A stretch of 64,000 bases of DNA, from the NCBI GenBank assembly GCA_034927445.1, contig JAYFPZ010000026.1, forward strand, positions 80,690 to 144,689, given 5' to 3'. Origin of the DNA: PHAA01 sp034927445. Lineage in GTDB: Bacteria; Bacillota; Syntrophomonadia; Syntrophomonadales; Syntrophomonadaceae. How positions within the stretch are numbered: position 1 is the first letter of the stretch; each line of letters starts with the position of its first letter. This document shows, piece after piece, positions 25,929-34,502 of this stretch. The notes beneath the pieces were generated by a model that worked only from the letters and a program-made list of their open reading frames with translations, was not told where the DNA came from and did not search any database. The position numbers were made by a program, and so were the translations under genes.

Positions 25929-28025
25929 ATGAAGGCATTATTTAAGATAGGTGTATTTTTAGGCGCTCTGATTCTCTTCATATTCTGTTTTTACATTGGA
26001 GTATCATTAACCCAGACTACACCTAAAATTGCTGAGTTCTTTACCGGTATTAATTCCTGGGAATACCAGATACAAGACCAAACCGTAGTATATTATGCCG
26101 ACGGCACGGAAATGGGCAAACTCGGCTACCAGCGCAAGTACAGCGAGGATTTCCCCGATTTTTTAAAACAAGCAGTGGTAGCGGTGGAAGACCGCCGCTT
26201 TTACCAGCACTCAGGTTTTGATGCTAAAAGTATCGGACGCGCCATATACAATGATCTGAAGGCTGGTTCCAAGGCCGAGGGCGGCAGCACCATTACCCAG
26301 CAACTGGCCCGGACCCTGTTTCTAACCCAGGAAAAAAGCTATACCCGCAAGATCAAGGAACTCTTTATTGCGATTTCCATTGAAAACAAGTACACCAAAG
26401 AAGCGATTTTGAACATGTATCTCAATGAGATTTACATGGGGCGGGGCTGCTCGGGAATGGCTTGCGCCGCCTCATCATATTTCGGGAAAAACGTTTCCCA
26501 GTTAAACAAAGCGGAGATGACTATGCTGGTGGGGATTATCCAATCACCGGAATATTACTCGCCCGAAAAGAACATGGAGGGGCTGAAAGCCAGGCAGCAG
26601 ACAGTGGTAGATGTGCTGGTCGACCAGGGTATTCTGACCGAAGCCCAGGGCAAAGATATTATGAAGCAGAATTTAAATATAAAGCCCTTTCAAACCACTT
26701 CCTATAAACATCCCTACTATATGGCATATTTGAGCAGCCAGCTGGAAGACATGGTTGGAGCGCAGCGTTTGTATGGCGGTGGCTTGAAAATATATACGAC
26801 TATAGATAAAAACATGCAGGTGGCGGCAGAGAATTCTATAGCCAGCAATGCCCGTTCTTTTGCGAGTCGGGGAATAACCGCCAAGGATATGGCGCTGGTA
26901 TCCGTAGATCCGGCCACCGGAGGCATCAGGGCGATGGTAGGGGGCGCCGACTGGAAACGAAACCAGATAAACATGGCTATTACGCCCCGGCAGCCCGGGT
27001 CAGCAATTAAACCGCTTTACTATGCAGCCGCGATTAATGAACGGCTCATCAAAGCGGATACGGTTATAAACAATAAAAAGCGGGATTTTAACGGCTACAG
27101 CCCGGATAACTACGCCTCCAGCCCTGAAAAAGTAACCGTGAAAGACGCGCTGGTCCACTCCTACAATGTTGCTTCGGTAGAAGTAATGAGTAAGCTGGGG
27201 GTGGAAAAGGCGGTGAGATATCTGACGGATTACGGTATCACCGTGGATAAACAGGACCATAACCTGGCCCTGGCTCTGGGGGGAATGACCCATGGGATCT
27301 CTCCCGTGCAGATGGCCTCAGCCTATACCATATTTCCCAATCAAGGACGCCAGGAAGGAGCTTTTTCTGTAATAAAAATAGTCGATACTAAAGACAAAGT
27401 ATTATATCAGGATAAAAGCGGTTCCAAACGGGTAATCAGCAGCACCACCGCTGCGGCTATGGACAATATTCTAAAAGCCGTGGTTACACAGGGTACCGGC
27501 ACCAATGCCCGAATTTCAATTCCCAGCGGGGGGAAAACCGGCACTACTGAAGGAAAGGCCGGGGTCAAATCAACCAATGATCTATGGTATGTGGGCTATA
27601 CTTCCGAACTCGTTACCGCAGTTTGGGTGGGCAACAGTGACAGTTCCGAGGTCAAAGGATTCGGAACTTATGGGGGCGCCGTAGCCGCACCCATCTGGCG
27701 TGATTATATGAATCAAGCTATTTACCGGGGCGCACTTAAAGAGGCTCCTGCCAGTAACAACGATGAAACCCCGGTACCCGAAACAACTACCCCGGATGTT
27801 CCCACCGACAGCGATTCAGGGGACAATCCAACTGGAACCGACCCTAATTCCGGTACCGATTCTGACAGCAATCAGAATAATAGCCCTGACATTCCTGATA
27901 GCGGCGGGAACACGGATGACGATACCGAACCTGCCGAACCTGATACCGGTACAAGTCCTGATACTGATAAAGAAACCGGGACTGACAACCCGAACCGTCC
28001 ACCCGCAACCAATCAGCAAGATTAA
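25929..28025 (+). CDS. Class A penicillin-binding protein (PBP1A type)
   Basis: 698 residues. N-terminal membrane anchor (residues ~8-28), glycosyltransferase domain (EDRRFYQHSGFD, EGGSTITQQLARTLFL, KELFIAISIE), then transpeptidase domain with the active-site serine in QPGSAIKPLYY, the SYN motif in HSYNVASVE and KTGTT near residue 535. It polymerises and cross-links peptidoglycan outside the membrane. The last ~90 residues are a low-complexity tail rich in Pro, Thr, Asp, Ser and Gly, likely disordered. GAGAGGAT precedes the ATG. Confidence 0.93.
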   Translation: MKALFKIGVFLGALILFIFCFYIGVSLTQTTPKIAEFFTGINSWEYQIQDQTVVYYADGTEMGKLGYQRKYSEDFPDFLKQAVVAVEDRRFYQHSGFDAKSIGRAIYNDLKAGSKAEGGSTITQQLARTLFLTQEKSYTRKIKELFIAISIENKYTKEAILNMYLNEIYMGRGCSGMACAASSYFGKNVSQLNKAEMTMLVGIIQSPEYYSPEKNMEGLKARQQTVVDVLVDQGILTEAQGKDIMKQNLNIKPFQTTSYKHPYYMAYLSSQLEDMVGAQRLYGGGLKIYTTIDKNMQVAAENSIASNARSFASRGITAKDMALVSVDPATGGIRAMVGGADWKRNQINMAITPRQPGSAIKPLYYAAAINERLIKADTVINNKKRDFNGYSPDNYASSPEKVTVKDALVHSYNVASVEVMSKLGVEKAVRYLTDYGITVDKQDHNLALALGGMTHGISPVQMASAYTIFPNQGRQEGAFSVIKIVDTKDKVLYQDKSGSKRVISSTTAAAMDNILKAVVTQGTGTNARISIPSGGKTGTTEGKAGVKSTNDLWYVGYTSELVTAVWVGNSDSSEVKGFGTYGGAVAAPIWRDYMNQAIYRGALKEAPASNNDETPVPETTTPDVPTDSDSGDNPTGTDPNSGTDSDSNQNNSPDIPDSGGNTDDDTEPAEPDTGTSPDTDKETGTDNPNRPPATNQQD

Positions 28026-28066
28026 ATCAATTCCCTTAAAGAAACAGAATTAGTAACACTTCTTCG

Positions 28067-28097
28067 CCTCCTGCTTAGTATAGAGCAGGAGGTGTTT
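28067..28097 (+). promoter_or_regulatory. Hairpin that buries the protease ribosome binding site
   Basis: CCTCCTGCT (28067-28075) pairs perfectly with AGCAGGAGG (28084-28092) around an 8-base loop, followed by TGTTTTTA. The right arm contains the AGGAGG that serves the TTG start at 28101. It can act as terminator of the PBP message and, in read-through RNA, would hide the binding site. Confidence 0.6.
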
Positions 28098-28100
28098 TTA

Positions 28101-29207
28101 TTGAAATCATTTGACCACTATTTGCTGGGTATTTACCGGAGGGTAGCCGAGTCCCAAGCTTGGAGCCCGCCGGGGGTGTCGCTCTTGGCGGCCCGCCGGA
28201 TGTGGAATTCAACCCGGGGAGAAGACACGGTGGTTGCGGTTTTGGATACTGGCGTTGACTATAATCATCCTGATTTGAAGGATAACATTATTGGCGGGGC
28301 CAGCTTTGTGGGTGCCGAAAGAGATTATATGGACCAAAATGGACATGGCACCCACGTAGCTGGTATCATCGCCGCCAACCACCATATTCTAGGCGTTGCG
28401 CCCGCCGCCAAAATCCTGGTGGTAAAGGTATTGGACAAAGATGGGAGCGGCAGTTATCGAGGCATAAACAGCGGTCTGAGATTTGCCCGCGAGTGGAGAG
28501 GCCCGCAGGGTCAAAGGGTAAATGTTATAAACATGAGTCTGGGAGGTCCTGAGCCGGAAAAGGAAATGTACCAGGAAATCTTGAAGGATATACAAGCGGG
28601 AATTACAGTGGTGTGTGCTGCAGGCAATGAAGGTGACGGGCGGGAGGATACCCATGAAATTTCCTATCCCGCTTATTATCCCGAGACCATTGCGGTAGGC
28701 GCAGTCAATCTGCAAACCCGCATTGCCAACTTCAGCAACGCTAACGAGCACATAGATATAGTAGCCCCGGGAGTGGATACTTACTCAACCTATCCGGGTG
28801 GAAGATATGTAAAATTAAGCGGGACTTCCATGGCCGCTCCCCATATAAGCGGGGCCGCAGCCCTGATCTATTCCCGTTATAAGAAGCGGTTCGGGGCTTA
28901 CCCGAGCGCGGGATTAGTTAGTCTCTTAATGCAATATCTGAGCCTGGATATGGGCGAGGTTGGTTTTGATGATCTGTATGGGTATGGGATGTTCACTTTC
29001 AATCTGGATGGAGGCAAGGCTATTCAAGTTCTGGCAGGAAACCTCCAGTATTATATCAACGGCCAGCCCAACCAGTGGAAAACCCCGCCGGCCTTGGCAG
29101 GCGAGGAGATTTGCGGCTCTTTCCGTGAACTTAGTGAGCTTCTGGGGTGCGACAGCAGTTTGGTACCAGCCGATGGCACTGCGGACAAAATGGAGATATG
29201 GAGCTAA
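28101..29207 (+). CDS. Subtilisin-like serine protease (S8 family), probably intracellular
   Basis: 368 residues from TTG 28101; AGGAGG ends 8 bases upstream, so the GTG at 28092 inside that motif is not used. The S8 triad is present: D49 in LDTGVDYNHPDL, H82 in NGHGTHVAGI and S243 in SGTSMAAPH; the oxyanion asparagine lies in AAGNEGDG. There is no signal peptide and no long propeptide, resembling intracellular subtilisins. The last ~90 residues form a small extra domain (YYINGQPNQWKTPPALAGEEICGSF...) that recalls a copper-amine-oxidase-like N-domain or inhibitor tail; not assigned. Confidence 0.88.
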   Translation: MKSFDHYLLGIYRRVAESQAWSPPGVSLLAARRMWNSTRGEDTVVAVLDTGVDYNHPDLKDNIIGGASFVGAERDYMDQNGHGTHVAGIIAANHHILGVAPAAKILVVKVLDKDGSGSYRGINSGLRFAREWRGPQGQRVNVINMSLGGPEPEKEMYQEILKDIQAGITVVCAAGNEGDGREDTHEISYPAYYPETIAVGAVNLQTRIANFSNANEHIDIVAPGVDTYSTYPGGRYVKLSGTSMAAPHISGAAALIYSRYKKRFGAYPSAGLVSLLMQYLSLDMGEVGFDDLYGYGMFTFNLDGGKAIQVLAGNLQYYINGQPNQWKTPPALAGEEICGSFRELSELLGCDSSLVPADGTADKMEIWS

Positions 29208-29491
29208 CTGCTGAATTTGTCGATTGTTACTTTTATTCCCTCGAAAAAAGGATTATAGCTAACTCAGTAGAATATTATAGTTAAGGAGCAAGTAGGCTGT
29301 TGACCCTAATTAATTATGTTTGACCGGGATGGTCCCGCATGACAGAGAGGTGGTAATTGTATAAATTTCAGAACCTAATTCTTTGTGCCTGCCCCTGCTG
29401 GAGATCTCGTGACAAGCGCATAGAATTAGGGATGACAGCGTACCGGTCCACTCGAAATAAACTAATATAGTTTAAGAAGGGGGAAGATAAT

Positions 29492-30322
29492 ATGTCTGAA
29501 AAGCTGCATATATTCGCTGTTTCTGACTCGGTTGGCGAGACTGCTGAGAAGATAGCGGTTGCGTCGGTACTACAATTTGATATTGAAAGGAGTATAACTC
29601 GCTTTTCCCGTGTCACTAAAGAGGAACAGGTCATGCAAATTGTGGACAAGGCCATGGATGAGGATGCCATTATAATATATACCATGGTAAAACCGCAACT
29701 CGCTGGCTTTTTAGAGGAAAGAGCCCATGAAAAGGGGGTTACGGTGATAAATGTAATGCAGCCCTTATTTGCTGCCATCCAGGCTAAAACCGGAAAGAAC
29801 CCCTCCCAAACTATAGGGCTGACCCATAAGACCGATGACGATTACTTCAACCGGGTAAAAGCTATAGAATATACCATAGATCATGACAACGGCACTAATC
29901 TGGAAACAATTCCAGATGCCAATCTGATTATCCTGGGACTGCCCCGGACTTCCAAGACTCCATTATCAATGCACTTGGCCAATCTGGGCATCAAAGTAGC
30001 CAATTTCCCGATTTCCCTGGATACCGAGATACCCGACGAGATTATGGCCTTAAAAGATAAAGTACCGATGGTCGGTTTGACGATTGATATCGACACCCTG
30101 CTGGAATTGAGAAAAGAGAGAGCCCGGAGCTTTGATCTTCCCCAGGATATAGACAGCCTGGATGACCTGGTGGCGGAAGAACTGGACAATGCCTACCGTA
30201 TATATGCCAAGCTGAAATGCCTGGTTATCGATGTAACCCTGGTGGATATTGAAGAAATCGCTAATACCATTACCCATAAATTTAGTTTGCCGCTGAAGGT
30301 CAGTCATCATAGGTTTAAATAA
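29492..30322 (+). CDS. Pyruvate,phosphate dikinase regulatory protein (kinase/pyrophosphorylase)
   Basis: 276 residues; AAGGGGGAAG before the ATG. Member of the DUF299 family: FAVSDSVGETAEKIA at the N-terminus, HKTDDDYFNRVKAIEYTIDHDNG in the middle and the P-loop-like GLPRTSKTPLSMHLA. These proteins phosphorylate (using ADP) and dephosphorylate PPDK or PEP synthase on the histidine-adjacent threonine, switching pyruvate/PEP interconversion. Which of the two is the target cannot be told; neither gene is in the window. Confidence 0.9.
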   Translation: MSEKLHIFAVSDSVGETAEKIAVASVLQFDIERSITRFSRVTKEEQVMQIVDKAMDEDAIIIYTMVKPQLAGFLEERAHEKGVTVINVMQPLFAAIQAKTGKNPSQTIGLTHKTDDDYFNRVKAIEYTIDHDNGTNLETIPDANLIILGLPRTSKTPLSMHLANLGIKVANFPISLDTEIPDEIMALKDKVPMVGLTIDIDTLLELRKERARSFDLPQDIDSLDDLVAEELDNAYRIYAKLKCLVIDVTLVDIEEIANTITHKFSLPLKVSHHRFK

Positions 30323-30341
30323 TATATAAGCTGTTAATGGA

Positions 30342-30368
30342 AGCGGTCGAGAGATTCTCGCCCGCTCC
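30342..30368 (+). repeat. Hairpin copy 1 flanking repeat family 2
   Basis: AGCGGTCGAGA-GAT-TCTCGCCCGCT hairpin. A near-identical hairpin lies at 30508-30537 on the other side of the repeat element, the second followed by TTTTA, so the original terminator of the PPDK-regulator gene may have been duplicated when the element inserted. Confidence 0.5.
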
Positions 30369-30369
30369 A

Positions 30370-30494
30370 GACCGTCAAAAAAGCCCAATAGCGGCGTTAT
30401 TAATGAAATCCCATTCAATCAACGTACCTTATGTACGCCTCAATCACAGGCCTTCATTAATGCCTTGCTCTTGAGCTTTTTTGCTCGGCCTGAC
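30370..30494 (+). repeat. Dispersed repeat family 2 (MITE-like), copy 1
   Basis: Begins ACCGTCAAAAAAGCCCAA and ends GAGCTTTTTTGCTCGGCCTGAC, two imperfect terminal inverted repeats. The core holds CGTACCTTATGTACG, a small hairpin, and ATTAATGCCTTGCTCTTG. A longer copy in the opposite orientation lies at 45360-45628. Confidence 0.6.
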
Positions 30495-30507
30495 CTACCA
30501 ACAGTCT

Positions 30508-30540
30508 AGAGCGGTCGAGATATTCTCGTCCGCTCTTTTA
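30508..30540 (+). terminator. Hairpin copy 2, terminator-like
   Basis: AGAGCGGTCGAGA-TATT-CTCGTCCGCTCT followed by TTTTA. Ends the transcript before the GIY-YIG gene. Confidence 0.55.
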
Positions 30541-30609
30541 GCTCTACGATCGATTATTAACAACAAGTATCCACTATCAATCCCATCCCCTATGCAAGGA
30601 GAGACAATA

Positions 30610-30858
30610 ATGCCCTATGTATATATTTTGAAATGTAAAGACAACACTTATTACACTGGTTATACCGTAAACCTGGAACGGCGTCTGGAAGAGCACCAGC
30701 TGGGGCTGGCCAGCAAATACACCCGGGGGAAAACTCCGGTTGAATTGGTTTACTGGGAGGAACTGCCCGGTAAAAGCGAAGCTATGCAACGTGAATGCCA
30801 GATTAAGAAACTTAAACGCTCCGGCAAACAACGGCTGATTGACTCTTTCCGACCTTAA
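30610..30858 (+). CDS. GIY-YIG nuclease-fold protein (UPF0213/YhbQ type)
   Basis: 82 residues from ATG 30610 (AAGGAGAG 7 bases upstream). The motif YVYILKCKDNTYYTGYT is the GIY-YIG core in its YIL...YTGYT form, followed by RLEEHQLGLASKYTRGKTPVELVYWEE and the RECQIKKLKR helix. Members of this small group are single-domain and possible DNA-processing nucleases; the cellular role is unclear. Single gene. Confidence 0.88.
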   Translation: MPYVYILKCKDNTYYTGYTVNLERRLEEHQLGLASKYTRGKTPVELVYWEELPGKSEAMQRECQIKKLKRSGKQRLIDSFRP

Positions 30859-31026
30859 AACAGAAAATTGGTTAAGTTTGGGCTGCTCCGTTCGAGTATT
30901 TGTAAATGCCAGTATTATTGATAAAAAAGAAGACTAAACAATTTATTTGGCAATTACATAAAAAATATGCTTGAGGGGAAAATATACTTAAGCAATACGA
31001 AAGCGGCAGCGAAAGGAGAGTGCTAA

Positions 31027-31299
31027 ATGCAGGCAAAACGGGGATCAATAGTAAGCAAACAGGAATTTATAAAAGACGGCCTATATGCCAAAGAAGAATA
31101 TGAGGGGCTTCTCGTCAGTTCAGACCAGCAGCAAGGCTGCTACAATTTAGGGGTGCAACTGGCTGAAGACAAAGTTTTATTTGTAGATCAAGCTACCGAC
31201 AGCAACATAAATGAAAAATTAAAAACCTGGGTGCCCCAGATCCAGTCACTTCAGCGCCAGCATAATGTAAAAAACAACTCCGGTAACTATGTACAGTAA
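31027..31299 (+). CDS. Small protein of unknown function, paralog of the next gene
   Basis: 90 residues; AAAGGAGAG precedes the ATG. Soluble, charged, no known motif. Its centre (EGLLVSSDQQQGCYNLGVQL) lines up with GLLIRSDENGYYNIGIQI in the following gene, and both end in a charged helix, so they are tandem duplicates with a 25-base gap. No function can be assigned. Confidence 0.6.
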   Translation: MQAKRGSIVSKQEFIKDGLYAKEEYEGLLVSSDQQQGCYNLGVQLAEDKVLFVDQATDSNINEKLKTWVPQIQSLQRQHNVKNNSGNYVQ

Positions 31300-31324
31300 A
31301 GGCGGAAAATAAAGGAGGCAGGTC

Positions 31325-31621
31325 ATGACTCAATTACAATTGCATGACGTTCAAAGCATAGAAGCTCCTATTATGAGTATAGATGAATTCAAGATCGGGT
31401 TGCTGCATAAAGATAACATACCCGGCTTGCTCATAAGATCTGATGAAAACGGATATTACAATATAGGAATCCAAATAAACGATAAGGAAGTCCTAAAAGT
31501 AGCATCAGCCGGTGAGGATGATGCCATGGAGAAAATCGATTTTTGGGCAGATAGAATCGAAAAGGTCAGGGAACGGTTCAAAGACCGGGATCCGAAGCTG
31601 AAACCTTTTGGGGGCAAATAA
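31325..31621 (+). CDS. Small protein of unknown function, paralog of the preceding gene
   Basis: 98 residues; AAAGGAGG precedes the ATG. Shares the block GLLIRSDENGYYNIGIQINDKEV with the gene before it. The C-terminal helix (KIDFWADRIEKVRERFKDRD) is strongly charged. No family recognised. It lies directly before a tRNA/tmRNA-like 3' fragment. Confidence 0.6.
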   Translation: MTQLQLHDVQSIEAPIMSIDEFKIGLLHKDNIPGLLIRSDENGYYNIGIQINDKEVLKVASAGEDDAMEKIDFWADRIEKVRERFKDRDPKLKPFGGK

Positions 31622-31669
31622 AAGCTACGGGGCAAAGGCACGTTGCAATAGGGAAACTTATTGAACCTC

Positions 31670-31705
31670 AAGAGGTCATCGGTTCGATTCCGACCGTCTC
31701 CACCA
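31670..31705 (+). pseudogene. 3' fragment of a tRNA or tmRNA gene
   Basis: AGGTCATCGGTTCGATTCCG followed by ACCGTCTCCACCA: T-arm with TTCGATT loop, acceptor strand and encoded CCA. The partner GGAGACG and a D- or anticodon-arm are missing upstream, where the paralog gene ends at 31621. It may be a remnant left by integration into a tRNA/tmRNA gene. Confidence 0.5.
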
Positions 31706-31708
31706 TGT

Positions 31709-31745
31709 AGAGAGCTGGGAAAATCAGTGATTTCCCCAGCTCTCT
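31709..31745. terminator. Long hairpin after the tRNA-like fragment
   Basis: AGAGAGCTGGG...TTTCC / GGAAA...CCCAGCTCTCT-type stem, about 15 bp, between the tRNA-like fragment and the convergent surface-protein gene; could terminate either side. Confidence 0.55.
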
Positions 31746-31769
31746 GCCGTACCAGGGTATGTCAACTCC

Positions 31770-34502
31770 TTAAATCGTTTCATCCTCCGCGCTGTTGTCT
31801 TCGTCTTCCGGACCAGACTGCCCGCCGGTCTGGGGATCGACCGGGGCAGCTTCAAAAACCGCTGATACGATAGTATCTGAGGCCGGCATAATCAAGGTCA
31901 GGACCGGAGTGTCTCCGGTGGCTTCTCCGTTTAACAGCCAGTTGACGAACCGATACCCCTCATGGGCGGCAGCCGTAAGGGTGATCTCCGTGCCTGCCGT
32001 CCCGCCCTCTGATTCAACAACTCCGGTTGCACCCGTTCCTGAAACCGTCATATTGCCGGTGATTTCAATACTTCCGCCGGCGGCTGCATTCGCTCCGGTA
32101 GAATTTTCACCGGATACAATGACGTCTTCTCCTACTGTCAACGTTGATGAGCCGGTGGAAACTACTCCTGTAGCTCCGTAGCCGCTAGCATTCACATTTC
32201 CGTTAATGTCAATGGTTCCTCTGGAAACACTTGCTCCGGTCGCCCAATGTCCTGATACCGTGACATCTCCGCTAACCGTTATTTCTCCGGCATCCCCGGA
32301 CTGATTTTCCAGATAGATACCTGTGACTGATCCTTCAGTAATATCGGACGTGACAAGAATTTCGCCATCAATCGTGATGTATGCGTTAAGGGCGTGAATG
32401 CCATAGATGTAGTTGGATTCGCTTTGCTCATTCGCTTCCACGGTCAGGTTGCCACCGACATAGACGGTGCTTCCAGATTGAGCGTAAACGGCTTTTTGAT
32501 ATGCCTTGACGTTCTCGGTAACATTAACGATGCAATTACCGCCGGAAGCCTCAATAGCTATCGGAACGGAGTAAGTTCCGTCACCGCCTGAGATATCCCC
32601 GTCCACCGTGACGGTGGAATGACCGGAGGCAGTTACCGAGTAGACTACATCGCCGTTAATCGTTACGGTTGTAAGGGATTCCGAACTGCCCGAATCAGCC
32701 GTCACGGTATCGACATCGCCGGTTACCGTAACATTACCGTCGCTGACTCTGATGCCCCCCATGACGGCAGCTTCACTTGAGCTGTTGTTATCTACCGTTA
32801 CCGAGCCGCCCATCTCGGCAAGAATGCCGCCATAAAGCACTTTGGTAACGGAGACCGAGGTTCCCGCGCCTCTGGCTGTTATGCCATATCCGGTGGCAGA
32901 ACTGACAGTAAAGTTACCCTCGCCGATATAGCTGATTTTGCCCGGCTTGCCTTCACCGTCGGTATAAGCCCCGATCGCGGTTCCGAAGTCATACTCATCA
33001 CCGTCCGTATAGGCATAGGAGATGACCAAATCGTGACCATTCAGGTCAAATATCAGTTCCATGCCGCTGACCCCGAAGAATTCGGTCAGGGTTATATCGC
33101 TTAAAAGTTTGATGGTCTGGGGTTCATCCAGGTCAAAGTTATTTGCAGGATCATACAGGGCCGTCATAGCGTCTGCCAGACTTTCGTAACCCACCCCGTT
33201 CAGTTCACAGACGCCTTCGGCGGGAGGCGGGGTATAAGCCGGGATATCAAATTTAAGCGGGTTACTGACATTGCCCGTTTCGTCCTTGACCGCGAGATAG
33301 AGGTCCTGGGCTGGGGCCGCTAGTCCGGTCAGGTTAACTGTGGTAATAACCTTGCCGGTTTCACTGTTCACCGTGCAGGCCGTACCGGCGCCGGAAGTGT
33401 TGATAGCCGGTACATCCGCGTCGTCGGCAACAAGCTCGTAATAGTAACTGCCTACTTCATTGCTGGAGAAGGTGAGCGCCGCCGTGTCCGCCGCGGTGCG
33501 GGCAGCGGAGATTACCGGGTATATAAGCGGCGCGGTGATGTCTTCGTAGTATGCCGTCACCGTGGCATTGGCAGCCGGCATGATGTAGGTAAGAGATGCG
33601 GCGGCGCCAAGCTTCTTCTCTACCCCGCCTTTGATCTCTTTCCATTCCTTAAAGGTATAGCCTGATGAGTTATTTGGTACTGTGAGCTGAACCTTGGTTC
33701 CGACGTCGTATTTGGTTTTGGTTTCCTGATGATTCAGCGCCGGTTCCGATTTGATGGTAAGTTCATATTCTTTGGGTATAAAGGTGGCCGTGATTTTCAG
33801 GTCGCTGCCCTTAACCACACGGTTATAGGTAGTATCATTCGATGCGTTCAGGCCGCCCACGCTCCAGTAAGCAAAAACATAGCCGTCTTTGGCCGAGGCG
33901 GTAAAAGTCAGCGCCGTATTATCGTTGACCTTGTTATTGGCCGCGGGCGGGGCATAGGCGGCTGTGCCCGCCCCGGCAGGCGAGACGGATACGGTCACTG
34001 TACGCTGTTTGGCCTTCTCGCTCTTTACAAAAGCGCTCAGCATGGGCGCGGGGTAGCCGGGTTTTAAGGTCCAGGTCGCGCCCTTCAGGGTATAAAGCCA
34101 ATCGTTCTTTTTGTTGTCCCAGGTTCCGTCAAAGTCAAAGCCGGCAAAGTTGGTTCCCCAGTTCGTCGTATCCTGGAACTGCTGGGCGCTTAAAGGCGTG
34201 ACCGTGACTGTAACGCCCGTGTCAACCCGCCCGAACCCACTGTTGGCCGAACCACTGAGATAATACAAATTCCTGGGAGCTTTTTTGACATCGGCATAGC
34301 CCGCTATGCCGCCGGCCTGGACTTCAGCGACGCCGCTGTTGGCGGCGGATATCCGGCCGGTATTGTAACAGTTTTCCAGTCCGTTGATTGTGATATCGCC
34401 AACGATACCGCCGGCATAGATGCCGAACTTATAGAGATCATGGGGGGCTTCCGCAGCCTGCGCTCCAACTGCCGTAATCCCATTCCGCTTCATTAACTTC
34501 AA
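31770..34502 (-). CDS. Surface protein, C-terminal part (frameshifted from the SLH part)
   Basis: 910 codons in the frame that continues the SLH protein after a 1-base shift at 34442-34447. Content: GLUG-like piece (YAGGIVGDITINGLENCYNTG), several InlB-type B-repeats (LTFTASAKDGYVFAYWSVGG, YTFKEWKEI..., YRFVNWLLNG), Ig-like part, a long region of short beta-helix-like repeats (GDVTVSG, GNVNASG, VSGTGATGVV) and an acidic C-terminus. It should be exported with the N-terminal part and may bind surfaces or polymers. The first ~14 codons before the shift point are out of frame and not real; taken alone, the piece has no signal peptide. Confidence 0.75.
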   Translation of the reverse strand: MKLMKRNGITAVGAQAAEAPHDLYKFGIYAGGIVGDITINGLENCYNTGRISAANSGVAEVQAGGIAGYADVKKAPRNLYYLSGSANSGFGRVDTGVTVTVTPLSAQQFQDTTNWGTNFAGFDFDGTWDNKKNDWLYTLKGATWTLKPGYPAPMLSAFVKSEKAKQRTVTVSVSPAGAGTAAYAPPAANNKVNDNTALTFTASAKDGYVFAYWSVGGLNASNDTTYNRVVKGSDLKITATFIPKEYELTIKSEPALNHQETKTKYDVGTKVQLTVPNNSSGYTFKEWKEIKGGVEKKLGAAASLTYIMPAANATVTAYYEDITAPLIYPVISAARTAADTAALTFSSNEVGSYYYELVADDADVPAINTSGAGTACTVNSETGKVITTVNLTGLAAPAQDLYLAVKDETGNVSNPLKFDIPAYTPPPAEGVCELNGVGYESLADAMTALYDPANNFDLDEPQTIKLLSDITLTEFFGVSGMELIFDLNGHDLVISYAYTDGDEYDFGTAIGAYTDGEGKPGKISYIGEGNFTVSSATGYGITARGAGTSVSVTKVLYGGILAEMGGSVTVDNNSSSEAAVMGGIRVSDGNVTVTGDVDTVTADSGSSESLTTVTINGDVVYSVTASGHSTVTVDGDISGGDGTYSVPIAIEASGGNCIVNVTENVKAYQKAVYAQSGSTVYVGGNLTVEANEQSESNYIYGIHALNAYITIDGEILVTSDITEGSVTGIYLENQSGDAGEITVSGDVTVSGHWATGASVSRGTIDINGNVNASGYGATGVVSTGSSTLTVGEDVIVSGENSTGANAAAGGSIEITGNMTVSGTGATGVVESEGGTAGTEITLTAAAHEGYRFVNWLLNGEATGDTPVLTLIMPASDTIVSAVFEAAPVDPQTGGQSGPEDEDNSAEDETI

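Noticed and set aside
31620..31705. Complete tRNA or tmRNA gene
   Set aside because: Only the T-arm and acceptor 3' strand can be formed; no matching 5' acceptor strand upstream.
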